Source of the DNA: Variovorax paradoxus NBRC 15149
GTDB taxonomy: Bacteria; Pseudomonadota; Gammaproteobacteria; Burkholderiales; Burkholderiaceae_C
Assembly (NCBI RefSeq): GCF_001591365.1
Contig: NZ_BCUT01000002.1
Location: 992,001 to 1,056,000, forward strand
Length of the DNA: 64,000 nucleotides
Direction of reading: 5' to 3'
Shown: in pieces, positions 9,338 to 16,940 of the stretch
Numbering within the stretch: the stretch's first letter is position 1
How the letters are laid out: every line of letters starts with the position of its first letter
Notes under the pieces: model-generated
Database searches by the model: none
Seen by the model: only the letters and a program-made list of their open reading frames with translations
Told to the model about the DNA's origin: nothing
Translations under genes and position numbers: made by a program

Positions 9338-10534
9338 ATGGCGCACTGCGCCCTGGAGGTCGCCGATATCTTCCGCACCCACGGCCCCGATTGGCGCAAG
9401 GCGCAGCGTGGTCACCTGAGCCTGGGTCAACTCAAGGTCATGTCGGCCATCGAGCAGTGCCGCAGCGCGGCGCTGGGAGGCCACGTGTTGCGTTGCGAAG
9501 GCTGCGGGCAGGATCAGATCGCCTACAACTCGTGCCGCAACCGACATTGCCCGAAGTGCCAAGCCAGTGCGGCGCAGCGCTGGCTCCAGGCGCGCCAGGC
9601 CGATCTGCTGCCCGTGGACTACTACCACGTCGTCTTCACCTTGCCGGCGCCGATCAGCGCCATCGCCTACTGCAACAAGGCCGAGATCTACGCCTTGCTG
9701 TTCGACACGGCCGCCCAGACCTTGTTGACCATCGCAGCCGATCCCAAGCACCTTGGCGCGAGCATCGGTGCGACCCTGGTGCTGCACACGTGGGGATCGG
9801 CACTGACGCACCACCCGCATGTGCACGGTATCGTGCCGGGCGGAGGTCTGTCGCCGGATGGCGGGCGCTGGATCGCCTGCAAGCCCGGCTTCTTCCTGTC
9901 CGTGCGGGTGCTGTCGCGCCTGTTCAGAAGGCGCTTCCTCGAAGCGCTCGGACAGCTGCATCGCGCGGGGCGCCTGCGGTTCTTCGGCGAGTTCGCCGCG
10001 CTGGCCGACGCGCGCGCCTTTGCGGCCTGGCTCGCGCCGCTGCGCAAGTGCGAATGGGTCGTCTACGCCAAACGACCGTTCGCCGGACCCGAAGCGGTGC
10101 TGGCCTACCTGTCTCGCTACACGCACCGCGTCGCCATCTCCAACAGCCGGCTTGTAGCGATGGACGAGCAAGGCGTCACCTTCCGCTGGAAGGACTATCG
10201 GGCCAAGGGCCGCACCCGGCGCAAGACGATGACGCTCGATGCCGATGAGTTCATGCGCCGCTTCCTTTTGCACGTCCTGCCGAGTGGCTTCCATCGCATC
10301 CGACACTACGGGCTTCTGGCCAACGGCAATCGCACGGCCAACCTGGTGCGCATCCGCGAACTACTGGGGCAAGAGGCTGACGCCGTCGCGCAGATCGCGA
10401 GCCTGGATGCCGAGCCTTGCCGTCCTCAACCGACCTTCGTCTGCATGCACTGCGGCGCTGCGATGATCGTCTTGCTGACGTTGGCTCGCGGGCAGCCGAT
10501 CCGTGCGCCGCCACCACAGGTCCGGGCACCATGA
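9338..10534 (+). CDS. IS91-family HUH transposase
   Basis: 398 residues. An N-terminal zinc-binding region with paired cysteines (CEGCGQ, CRNRHCPKCQ) at about 48-70 is followed by an HUH metal site in HHPHVHGIVPGGG near residues 150-162. A conserved tyrosine region (YLSRYTHRVAIS) comes near residue 250. This is the arrangement of rolling-circle IS91 transposases, where tyrosine nicks single-stranded DNA at the element origin. The gene looks full length and intact, so the element may be active. A C-terminal CMHCG motif suggests a further zinc knuckle. Confidence 0.93.
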   Translation: MAHCALEVADIFRTHGPDWRKAQRGHLSLGQLKVMSAIEQCRSAALGGHVLRCEGCGQDQIAYNSCRNRHCPKCQASAAQRWLQARQADLLPVDYYHVVFTLPAPISAIAYCNKAEIYALLFDTAAQTLLTIAADPKHLGASIGATLVLHTWGSALTHHPHVHGIVPGGGLSPDGGRWIACKPGFFLSVRVLSRLFRRRFLEALGQLHRAGRLRFFGEFAALADARAFAAWLAPLRKCEWVVYAKRPFAGPEAVLAYLSRYTHRVAISNSRLVAMDEQGVTFRWKDYRAKGRTRRKTMTLDADEFMRRFLLHVLPSGFHRIRHYGLLANGNRTANLVRIRELLGQEADAVAQIASLDAEPCRPQPTFVCMHCGAAMIVLLTLARGQPIRAPPPQVRAP

Positions 10535-11100
10535 CAACGCAGCCGCTCAGCCAACCTTCGACCCTTCTTGCTCTCGGGCCGATGGGAGGAAGTCTGGTCT
10601 TCGAGTCCGGTGATGCCCTTCGTCGACCGTCCTGGCGTCGAGCGACGCGTACGACGGCCTGGATTTACTGCGCTTCGGCAACGCCATCGGAGGCGCCCCC
10701 GGGGCTCCGTATCGGAGCCAGATCGGGCCAAGCGTCCCGAATCCCCATAGGCCCGTAGCCTTCCCAGTCCGCAGCAGAGCATTCCGCGGTTTCCTCCTTA
10801 GAGGCTTGTCCAACACCCGCCCTCAGGCCGCTGTCGTGCGCGGGCTTGTGGTGTTGCACGGGCAGGTATCGGACAACCCTTAACCAAAGCCGAAGTACGA
10901 ATCGCTCGAAAGCTGTCGTTCAATCCCGAGGCTTCATGCGGAATAGCGAGGAGCCCTGCATAGACGAACACGATGAAATCGACTGGACGGCAATCTCGAC
11001 AAGTTCAGCCACATCACACCATCCAAGTGTTACTAGAGGCAGGAGACAACTTGACCCCTGCACCCTGGTGGGATGAGCACGAGAGCAGATTATCCGGAGC
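10535..11100. other. IS91-type element tail and gene-poor flank
   Basis: I see no convincing coding region here on either strand; the open frames are short and of skewed composition. The stretch holds the non-coding tail of the IS91-type element, then the hairpin at 10811-10856, then about 240 bases of unassigned flank leading to the gene fragments on the minus strand. Confidence 0.55.
10811..10856. repeat. Long interrupted hairpin, possible right-end structure of the element
   Basis: CAACACC at 10811-10817 pairs with GGTGTTG at 10850-10856, and the inner CCCGC and GCGGG arms extend the stem after a bulge. It lies about 280 bases past the transposase stop, where an IS91-type origin hairpin would be plausible. 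The assignment is tentative. Confidence 0.4.
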
Positions 11101-11348
11101 TCACGTCTTCACTTTTTTGTAAGGCCGCGCACTCACCAAACCAATGCCAAAGGCGTCAAACATCAAGTATTCGCCTCCGGGCACAAACCCGACACTCGTC
11201 CTCCCATCCTTGGTCGCGTAAACCGGCGGACTGAGGGCCAGAAAGAGCTTGGCATGCGTCACGCTCTCCGGCTCGTACCTGGTGCGAAGCCGGTTGGCCA
11301 TCCAGACTTGCCAAACGCCGAGAGCGTTGCAATGGCGATTGAAGAGCC
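11101..11348 (-). pseudogene. 3' fragment of an unidentified gene
   Basis: The minus-strand frame ending at 11101 has a protein-like C-terminus (VGFVPGGEYLMFDAFGIGL then VSARPYKKVKT), while its upstream part dissolves into antisense of other features. It has no credible start of its own and is not recognised. It is most likely the tail of a gene cut by rearrangement next to the transposase scrap. Confidence 0.25.
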
Positions 11349-11456
11349 TCACTCCCCCATAAGCCTTGCCGCCTTCATCGTTTGGTTCATACCCAGGATC
11401 GCGATCATGCGCCTCAGGTTGTAAGCCAACACGTGCAAGCTCATTTCCATGTTCAC
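11349..11456 (-). pseudogene. Transposase C-terminal fragment (IS5/IS1182-like)
   Basis: About 35 codons ending at 11349 read VNMEMSLHVLAYNLRRMIAI followed by LGMNQ, which is the characteristic C-terminal block of IS5/IS1182-type transposases (EMSLHVLAYNL-R). The similarity stops abruptly upstream, so only the 3' end of the gene remains. It shows an older insertion sequence was once here, before or alongside the IS91-type element. Confidence 0.6.
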
Positions 11457-11497
11457 GCGTGCGGTGACCCAAGGGTGCTCGACGTCCGGTGTGCAAG

Positions 11498-11542
11498 AAC
11501 GTTTGCGTAAATATACAAAAAACGATAATATTCGCAAACGTT
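11498..11542 (+). promoter_or_regulatory. abiE promoter inside a perfect 10-bp inverted repeat
   Basis: AACGTTTGCG at 11498-11507 and CGCAAACGTT at 11533-11542 are perfect inverted copies 25 bases apart. Between and overlapping them lie a -35-like TTGCGT (11503-11508), 17 bases, and a -10-like TAATAT (11526-11531). Transcription would begin close to the right arm, about 25 bases before the abiEi start. AbiEi antitoxins are known to bind inverted repeats at their own promoter and repress it, so this is the probable autoregulatory operator. Confidence 0.75.
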
Positions 11543-11565
11543 TTTGAACTCAGAGGCCTTACATT

Positions 11566-12426
11566 TTGGCCCCCACGCCCCCCACACAAGCTTTTCCCGT
11601 TGGGCAGGAAAGAAGCGCAGAGTTGCTGCGCAATCTGCAGTCGCAGGCTCGGTACCTGTTCCGCGAAGACGAGTTCGCCCGCCATACGGGCCGCGAACCG
11701 GGCGGCCCCGCGTCTCAGATGGCGCTGCAGCGCCTTTCCAGGGCGGGACGCATCGTATTGGCCCAGAAGAACGCGGCCCGCTGGCTCATCGTACCCCCGG
11801 AGCAAGCGCACTATGGCGCCCCACCAGTCGACTGGTGGCTGGATGACCTCATGCGCGACCAGGAACCAGCGTACTACCTGGCCCTTCTGAGCGCCGCACG
11901 CTTCTGGGGTTCGTCCCATTACGCCTATCAAGCCACTCAAGTCATGGTGAGCCGGCCGCGGCGGCCGCTTGCAGTGGGCAAGCTGCGTGTGGAATTCGTT
12001 GTCAAGAAGGCCTTGGGCGACACCCCCGTGGTTCACGAGCGGACCAAGATGGCGCGCATGCGCATCAGCACTCGTGAAGCCACCGTGCTTGACCTCATTC
12101 GACACCAAAACACTGTGGGCGGACTGGAGGCCGTCGCTCGGATTGCCCACGACCTCCTACCGAAGATGACGTCGGTCGGCGTGCGCGACGCTGTAAGGGC
12201 CTTGAACCAAGTGCCGGCCGGCCAGCGCTTCGGGTTCATGCTCGACCAGCTCGGAGGGGGGCGCTTGGCAGATACGGTCGCCAGCTGGCTGCATCAGCAG
12301 CGGCGCAGTGTGCAGCCGCTGGTCACGCCCCGAGATGACCAAGCCACCATGCACCTGGTCGACGGCAGATGGGCCATCGAGTACACGTCGAACCAGCACG
12401 AACTACTGAAGGAGATGCGAGGATGA
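11566..12426 (+). CDS. AbiEi-type antitoxin of a type IV toxin-antitoxin pair
   Basis: 286 residues beginning with TTG at 11566; AGAGG lies about 10 nt upstream, and no ATG in frame would keep the N-terminal domain. An N-terminal winged-helix region (about 18-70, ARYLFREDEFARHTGRE) is followed by the AbiEi C-terminal fold, including YYLALLSAARFWG and a DLIRHQ block. In abortive infection system AbiE, this protein represses its own operon and neutralises the partner without stable binding. Its stop overlaps the toxin start by four bases (ATGA). The upstream inverted repeat fits autoregulation. Confidence 0.9.
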   Translation: MAPTPPTQAFPVGQERSAELLRNLQSQARYLFREDEFARHTGREPGGPASQMALQRLSRAGRIVLAQKNAARWLIVPPEQAHYGAPPVDWWLDDLMRDQEPAYYLALLSAARFWGSSHYAYQATQVMVSRPRRPLAVGKLRVEFVVKKALGDTPVVHERTKMARMRISTREATVLDLIRHQNTVGGLEAVARIAHDLLPKMTSVGVRDAVRALNQVPAGQRFGFMLDQLGGGRLADTVASWLHQQRRSVQPLVTPRDDQATMHLVDGRWAIEYTSNQHELLKEMRG

Positions 12427-13271
12427 TCAGCGCGCAGGAACTAGCGCAGTGGCGGCCAGTGGCTCCGTGGAGCAGTGACCTCATGGTTGAACAGGACTAC
12501 CTCATCAGCCAGGCCGTGGCCGCCATCTTCGAGGACAAGTTCTTGAAAGGCCAAGTCGCAATGCGCGGAGGCACGGTGCTTCACAAGGCGCACCTCGCAC
12601 CGGCGAGCAGGTATTCGGAAGACATCGACTTGGTGCTGGTGGGCGACCGTCCGCCCGGCCACATCAAGAAGGCGCTCACGCGAGTTCTTAAGCCGCTTCT
12701 TGGTAATCCGGTCGAGTCGGTGATGACGGACATTCAGTTGACTGTTCGCAACCTGGTGGCCAAGTCAAAAATCATCCGCAGCACATACACCTACGACCCC
12801 ACGAGTTCTGACGCGGCGCTCGCCCACCTCAAAGTCGAGGTCAACACCAACGAGAACAAGAGCTTCTTCCCTCTCGTGACCGTCAAAGTCCAGGTTCCCG
12901 GGCCCGGCGCGGCACGGCACATTGCCGTGGCGTCATACGACCTCGACGAGATGCTCGGCACAAAGCTGCGCGCGCTGCTCCAGCGTGAGCACGGTCGAGA
13001 CCTGTTCGACATCGTCTGGGCGTGGGAGACGTCGCAACAGCCCCATGCGGTCTCCAAGGTGAACCCGGGCCGAGTCGGCGAAGCCTTCCGCTTCTATATG
13101 AGGCAGGAGGGCAGCACGTTCAGCGCTGCCAACATCGAAGCAGAGCTGGCGCGCCGAATGAAGTCGCGCAAGTTCTTGAGCGACATGGACGGCTACTTGG
13201 CACATGACAGGACATATTCGCCACAGAGCGCATATGAGCAGTTCTGCCAGGTGTTCCTGCCGCACCTCTGA
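12423..13271 (+). CDS. AbiEii-type nucleotidyltransferase toxin
   Basis: 282 residues. The start MISAQELAQW at 12423 overlaps the antitoxin stop. The nucleotidyltransferase signature is intact: MRGGTVLHKAHL, then SRYSEDIDLVL with the acidic pair of the polymerase-beta fold, near residues 42-67. C-terminal blocks such as LGTKLRALLQREHGRDLFD match the AbiEii/AbiGii family. In studied members this enzyme halts growth by adding nucleotides to tRNA or other targets, protecting against phage. The pair sits between mobile elements and a small-gene array, as is usual for defence genes. Confidence 0.92.
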   Translation: MISAQELAQWRPVAPWSSDLMVEQDYLISQAVAAIFEDKFLKGQVAMRGGTVLHKAHLAPASRYSEDIDLVLVGDRPPGHIKKALTRVLKPLLGNPVESVMTDIQLTVRNLVAKSKIIRSTYTYDPTSSDAALAHLKVEVNTNENKSFFPLVTVKVQVPGPGAARHIAVASYDLDEMLGTKLRALLQREHGRDLFDIVWAWETSQQPHAVSKVNPGRVGEAFRFYMRQEGSTFSAANIEAELARRMKSRKFLSDMDGYLAHDRTYSPQSAYEQFCQVFLPHL

Positions 13272-13294
13272 CCCGCGCTGCGCGACTGGATGTG

Positions 13295-13444
13295 ATGCTC
13301 AAACCCCTGTGCAAGCATTTTGCGCATCAGAGCGTTCTGAAGCGTCGCCCCTCGAAGCACAGGAAATCGTCGTTCAACTACGTGGAAACCGTGACGGGCT
13401 CGGCCGACAACTTGAACCTCGAGCCGCAAGCCGGTCCCATCTGA
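13295..13444 (+). CDS. Possible small 49-residue protein or gene tail
   Basis: A 50-codon frame starting MLKPLCKHFAH and ending NLNLEPQAGPI, 24 nt after the toxin gene. The C-terminal half reads like normal protein, but there is no clear ribosome site or family, and it may be the tail of a lost gene. I see nothing else convincing in 13272-13593. Confidence 0.22.
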   Translation: MLKPLCKHFAHQSVLKRRPSKHRKSSFNYVETVTGSADNLNLEPQAGPI

Positions 13445-13618
13445 CCTGTCCCAGAACAGTCACATGCGAAAGCACGAACTGGCTCGGCACATGCCATCGC
13501 CAAGCATCGCCAAGGCGTCTCCGGGGAGAAGTGAATCGACGACGGTCGATGGTTCCAGACGTCGGCGCAGAAAAATTGAATGACTGTGACGAAGTTTCGC
13601 TTCTGGCCGCATTCCGAA

Positions 13619-13957
13619 CTACGGGCGAGTTCGAGAGCTCGGGTGCGGCTCAACGCTGTCAAAGCATACTGTCAGTCCAGTCGACGAGGCAGGTAAGCCG
13701 TTGACCTCCTCGTCAACCTGCAGCAACACCCTCCAGTGCGGCATGTCAGAGAGCGAGCGCTGAACTGCTGCAACAAGCTCTGGCGTAATGAACGCGAGCC
13801 GCGACACACAAACCTTGTGGGATGTATCGCCATAGTCGTCGTCGACGATCCAGTAATCACCGTTGCCGTAGGCATCCTCTTCGCCAAACCGCGATAGCGT
13901 CGCGCCTAGGGAGCGATACAGCGTTTGCCATTCGTCTTCACGCGGGTCAGGCTTCAT
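13619..13957 (-). CDS. Hypothetical protein of the motif-separated array
   Basis: 112 residues from the ATG at 13957 (a TTG two codons earlier is also possible). Not recognised. It is acidic and soluble, with patches such as GNGDYWIVDDDYGD and MPHWRVLLQVDEEVNG, and no signal peptide or membrane segment. A motif copy lies 21 nt upstream of the start and another begins at the stop, so gene plus motif forms a cassette-like unit. Size, acidity and context would suit an immunity-type or orphan accessory protein, but that is inference only. Confidence 0.65.
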   Translation of the reverse strand: MKPDPREDEWQTLYRSLGATLSRFGEEDAYGNGDYWIVDDDYGDTSHKVCVSRLAFITPELVAAVQRSLSDMPHWRVLLQVDEEVNGLPASSTGLTVCFDSVEPHPSSRTRP

Positions 13958-14047
13958 GCTCAACTTTCTGGGCGGAGGTCTGATTCTGGCCGACTGTATC
14001 TAACCATTCCACTCATCCCGATGTCTGCTTGTGGCCGCATCCTGCCT

Positions 14048-14470
14048 TCAGCCGTGGCGCAGCGATGCGACGCAGCGGCACTCAAAGGGCACGGCCTCGG
14101 TGAAGTTGCCAGACCAGAATACGTCGCAAAGCCCATCCCAGACCAGTTCGATGTGCTCAGCGTCCGCGCGACCGAACGCCAAGGTCGTGTCGTACACATC
14201 ATGATGGCCGAACACGTACATCAATCCCAGTTCGGGATGAGGGTAGTCGGTATCCGATTTTCTCCTCCATGAAGTGCTCGCGCCTTCCAAGCTGCCACCG
14301 GGATGCGTCGTTAGCTGGAGGCCCTGGTGATACAGCCTAGGCGCCCAGAGCTCGCCATCGAATTCCTTCGGCGCCGTCTCAATCTCCACGCTCCACAGGC
14401 CATCGAATTGCTGAACCACAGCGGACGTGACGTCAAACCTTCGGTCTCGGAGACTGATGTAGCTGGTCAT
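14048..14470 (-). CDS. Hypothetical protein of the motif-separated array
   Basis: 140 residues starting MTSYISLRDRRFDVTSA. Not recognised. It is soluble and rich in aromatic and acidic residues (QFDGLWSVEIETAPKEFDGE, ELGLMYVFGHHDVYD), with no signal or membrane segment. The 3' end of the preceding gene overlaps its first 38 bases. A motif copy starts at its stop codon (14023-14048). No clear ribosome site precedes the ATG, so translation may depend on coupling to the upstream frame. Confidence 0.65.
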   Translation of the reverse strand: MTSYISLRDRRFDVTSAVVQQFDGLWSVEIETAPKEFDGELWAPRLYHQGLQLTTHPGGSLEGASTSWRRKSDTDYPHPELGLMYVFGHHDVYDTTLAFGRADAEHIELVWDGLCDVFWSGNFTEAVPFECRCVASLRHG

Positions 14471-14813
14471 GCGGCTGGCTCGTGGGCGAAATTGGAGGTG
14501 CTGTTTGGATGTCTGGTATCGGCCGTAAGTTGCTCTGCCGGCACTGAGCCAGGAGCCATGCCTTGAGATCCGTCATCTCGCGCCAGACTTGGATCGAGTC
14601 TGCCTTGATTGCGAATGGCTCTGCGGATTCATCGAATGCCATCAGAACCTCAGTCAACCGCTCACGATGATCTGGTTCAAGCGCGTCCCAAAATGCTCTG
14701 CGGTCATCGCTCGAGTAGAGAAGCCGGAAGGTCTGCCCTCCAACCTCGGCCCATGTGTAGAGACCCTTCTGGTACCACTCCAGGAGAGATCGATAGTCAT
14801 CGATTTTGTTCAT
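14433..14813 (-). CDS. Hypothetical protein with a motif-encoded C-terminal tail
   Basis: 126 residues from MNKIDDYRSLLEWYQ, with a good AAGGGG site upstream of the ATG at 14813. The first 92 residues or so look like a compact helical protein (RAFWDALEPDHRERLTEVL, VWREMTDLKAWLLAQ). The remainder (Pro/Ser/Gln-rich) is translated from motif copy 14511-14530 and beyond, which suggests the original stop was lost when the downstream unit joined. Function unknown. Confidence 0.6.
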   Translation of the reverse strand: MNKIDDYRSLLEWYQKGLYTWAEVGGQTFRLLYSSDDRRAFWDALEPDHRERLTEVLMAFDESAEPFAIKADSIQVWREMTDLKAWLLAQCRQSNLRPIPDIQTAPPISPTSQPHDQLHQSPRPKV

Positions 14814-14882
14814 GTTCCCCTTGAACTAGACACTGCTATGGAGCGGTTGCCCTGAACTTCCGCTGTTGGCCGTGTGCTGCCT

Positions 14883-15410
14883 TCATCGAACATATGCGGC
14901 AAGCTCCTCCACGAGCTTGTCTGCATCGTGCAGGCCATCCAGCATGAGCGGCGGCGCGCCCGCAAGAACCAATTTTATGGGCTCGAATTTTGACGACTGC
15001 TCGACCGACTGCAGTTGATCGAGTCTGATGCGTTGCTCACCGACTGCAGACCGGTAGACGAGCTGATGCGCGAGAACTTCGACTTCAATATGCCGCGCCG
15101 CCGCCACCTTGAGGACATGGAACTGATTGAGCTTCTGGTGGTAGACCGCGGCGACAACGAAAGCCGCGGCGCCGATGAGCGCCGCCAAGAGGCCGAATTG
15201 CCATATCGATATAGCGCAGATCGCGGAAGCAATCGCGTAGCCATAGAAAAGCTTTGAGTTCCGCTCGCTTTCCAAGCGGCTCAAATAGGCCGCACTCAAC
15301 CGATAAATCACTTCATAACCCTCTTGACGACCTATCTTAGCCGTGCGCTTCCAGCGAAGAAGCTGGACAACCGTGACGGATGTCTGCTGTTGGCCGACTG
15401 TAGACGTCAT
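14883..15410 (-). CDS. Hypothetical two-helix membrane protein
   Basis: 175 residues. Two adjacent hydrophobic segments (YGYAIASAICAISIWQFG and AALIGAAAFVVAAVY) at about 56-92 suggest a membrane hairpin, followed by a soluble domain resembling a small beta-rich PH-like unit (HIEVEVLAHQLVYRSAVGEQ). The ATG at 15410 overlaps the previous stop by four bases and lies inside motif copy 15382-15405, so residues 2-11 are motif-encoded; a later TTG could be the ancestral start. Function unknown. Confidence 0.62.
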   Translation of the reverse strand: MTSTVGQQQTSVTVVQLLRWKRTAKIGRQEGYEVIYRLSAAYLSRLESERNSKLFYGYAIASAICAISIWQFGLLAALIGAAAFVVAAVYHQKLNQFHVLKVAAARHIEVEVLAHQLVYRSAVGEQRIRLDQLQSVEQSSKFEPIKLVLAGAPPLMLDGLHDADKLVEELAAYVR

Positions 15411-15895
15411 TTTGTTGACGGTACGGCCAACGGATTCTGTCTCCGAAACTCTTCGAGGACGCAGTCCGGCGAGATTCCGTAGTTGCCCTTTGCATATGTG
15501 TCAACGAGGGTCAGCATGACAGTGTCGTTCCATCGCCGGAGGATGGGCCAAATTTCGTACTCCCTATTGCCCGCGATAGCGAGGTAGGACGTAGGCGTCG
15601 CCGGCTTTTCCAGTTTTGATTCCCCAAGCACTTTGGCGAGTTCTGGAAGCGGACCTTTGCAGTCGATGAGATAGCGGTGATAGAGCACCTCAAGATCGGC
15701 ACGTTGAGCCGCCACCTCTCCCTCCGGTTGTGGCTGGGCACGCGCGATTGCCTGGAATGGGATGAGGTCGGCCGCGAGGCGACCGGACAAGTACCAAACG
15801 AATCCGTCATCGTAGGCAAGGCTGGGCTTCGGGTCGGCGTGCGCCGATAAGCCGAGGCACGCTGTCAGGATGAGTACTGCAGTTCGATGAAACAT
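15407..15895 (-). CDS. Hypothetical secreted protein
   Basis: 162 residues from MFHRTAVLILTACLGLSAHA, a clear Sec signal peptide with probable cleavage after SAHA. The frame extends 20 codons further up, but the signal peptide fixes this start. The mature part carries FVWYLSGRLAADLIPFQA and two cysteines. Periplasmic location is predicted; no family is recognised. Motif copy 15958-15981 lies about 60 nt upstream and copy 15382-15405 follows directly after the stop. Confidence 0.65.
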   Translation of the reverse strand: MFHRTAVLILTACLGLSAHADPKPSLAYDDGFVWYLSGRLAADLIPFQAIARAQPQPEGEVAAQRADLEVLYHRYLIDCKGPLPELAKVLGESKLEKPATPTSYLAIAGNREYEIWPILRRWNDTVMLTLVDTYAKGNYGISPDCVLEEFRRQNPLAVPSTK

Positions 15896-15982
15896 TTGAT
15901 TCTTGATCGAGGTCAGCTTGAATGCGGCAATGCGATGGCTTGAGGGTGCTGGCAAATGTCCGATGTTGGCCGTAATAGACCT

Positions 15983-16588
15983 CTAGCGAAATAGGCCCAT
16001 CTCGATCGCACAGGACGCAAACGGCACTTCCTGCCTCTTGGCGGATGCGAGATCGAAAATCTGAAACACCAAAGTGGTCGGGTCCGAAAAATTTGGCCGC
16101 GCGTTGGCAACCAGTCGCCCATCGACGGTTTGAAATAGCCCCAAGCTCGTTTCAAGCTCTATGAAGCGGCGAAGTGAGGGGGGTAGGCTGGACTTTTCTG
16201 CCTAAAGCAGTTGCTCGCCAACTACGTCTGTCGCGAGTTCTCGGGCAGAGCCATTTTTGCGTACGACAAACGCGGCACCGAAAGCGCGGTCGATCTCGGC
16301 TCGGATCTGAACACCGATTCGCGTGACCTCCGTCGACTTTCCTGCTCTACAAAGCGGCCGGCCCGCCGCCGCAACTTCGACGAAGCCTACGGTACAGATT
16401 GGTATGTGAATGCGGCCGCTTTCACCGAGGAGACGAGCCAGCTTTTGGACGTCTTCAGTGCCTAGAAGAACCGTCGGGGAAGGACAAGCTTCATCTGCTT
16501 GGGCTTTGACTGCTGAAAACAGCAACAGCCAAAGCATGCATAGAGCTGCAAAAGCTCGAACGCTAAAGTCTCTTCTTCGCGCAGTCAT
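15983..16588 (-). pseudogene. Secreted hypothetical protein interrupted by an in-frame amber codon
   Basis: From the ATG at 16588 (MTARRRDFSVRAFAALCMLW, signal peptide ending near KAQA) the frame runs 128 codons to TAG at 16202-16204. It then continues open in the same frame for 72 codons to TAG at 15983-15985. The downstream part (RRFIELETSLGLFQTVDG, VFQIFDLASAKRQEVPFA) looks as protein-like as the upstream part, and the normal motif copy begins only after the second stop. One base change is the simplest explanation. The intact protein would have about 200 residues. Not recognised. Confidence 0.65.
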
Positions 16589-16592
16589 GAAT

Positions 16593-16940
16593 TCAGTTCG
16601 GGACGACTGTCTGGTTCTGGCCGACTGTAGCCGCTGGCTCCCGGCGACTGCCATCGAGGAACGCCACAACTTTTTCGGCTAATGCAGGGTCAGAAGACCG
16701 TATCGCCAAGGTTGCGGGCTGGCCAGCGATTGGGTCAACAGTAACGGATTGCCCGGGCTCACCGCGAAGAGACAGCGTCAGTTCGGTCCACTCCTCGTCG
16801 TCTGGAGTTCGGCTGTTTCCGTCGGAGTCGATATTGCAGCCGGGTCCCCACAGATGCGCCGCGATTTTCCAGTACGCAGGACGACGCGCCGCGGCGCTGA
16901 TATGCACAACGTGAGTTGACGAGGAGGGCTCTGAGGTCAC
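16593..16940 (-). CDS. Hypothetical protein of the motif-separated array
   Basis: 115 residues if started at the GTG at 16940 (MTSEPSSSTHVVHISAAARR); an ATG at 17015 would add 25 residues translated from motif copy 16949-16973. The core (YWKIAAHLWGPGCNIDSDGN, EEWTELTLSLRGEPGQSV) is soluble and unrecognised. The last 15 or so codons run through motif copy 16609-16630. The stop is 4 nt before the next gene start. Confidence 0.55.
   Translation of the reverse strand: MTSEPSSSTHVVHISAAARRPAYWKIAAHLWGPGCNIDSDGNSRTPDDEEWTELTLSLRGEPGQSVTVDPIAGQPATLAIRSSDPALAEKVVAFLDGSRREPAATVGQNQTVVPN

Larger units (their letters stand above)
8400..10860 (+). mobile_element. IS91-family element with companion tyrosine recombinase (ends approximate)
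   Basis: The element is defined by two tandem plus-strand genes, a tyrosine recombinase and a Y-type HUH transposase, 9 nt apart. A tail of roughly 320 bases without a convincing gene follows. IS91-type elements move by rolling circle and lack classical terminal inverted repeats and target duplications, so the ends cannot be fixed by eye. A small hairpin at 8418-8434 and a larger one at 10811-10856 are possible end structures. Confidence 0.7.

Noticed and set aside
13402..13416. CTCGGCCGACAAC near the end of the small ORF as a tenth motif copy
   Set aside because: The nine bases before the core do not match the GTCYG arm and it lies inside a coding-like frame, not at a junction.
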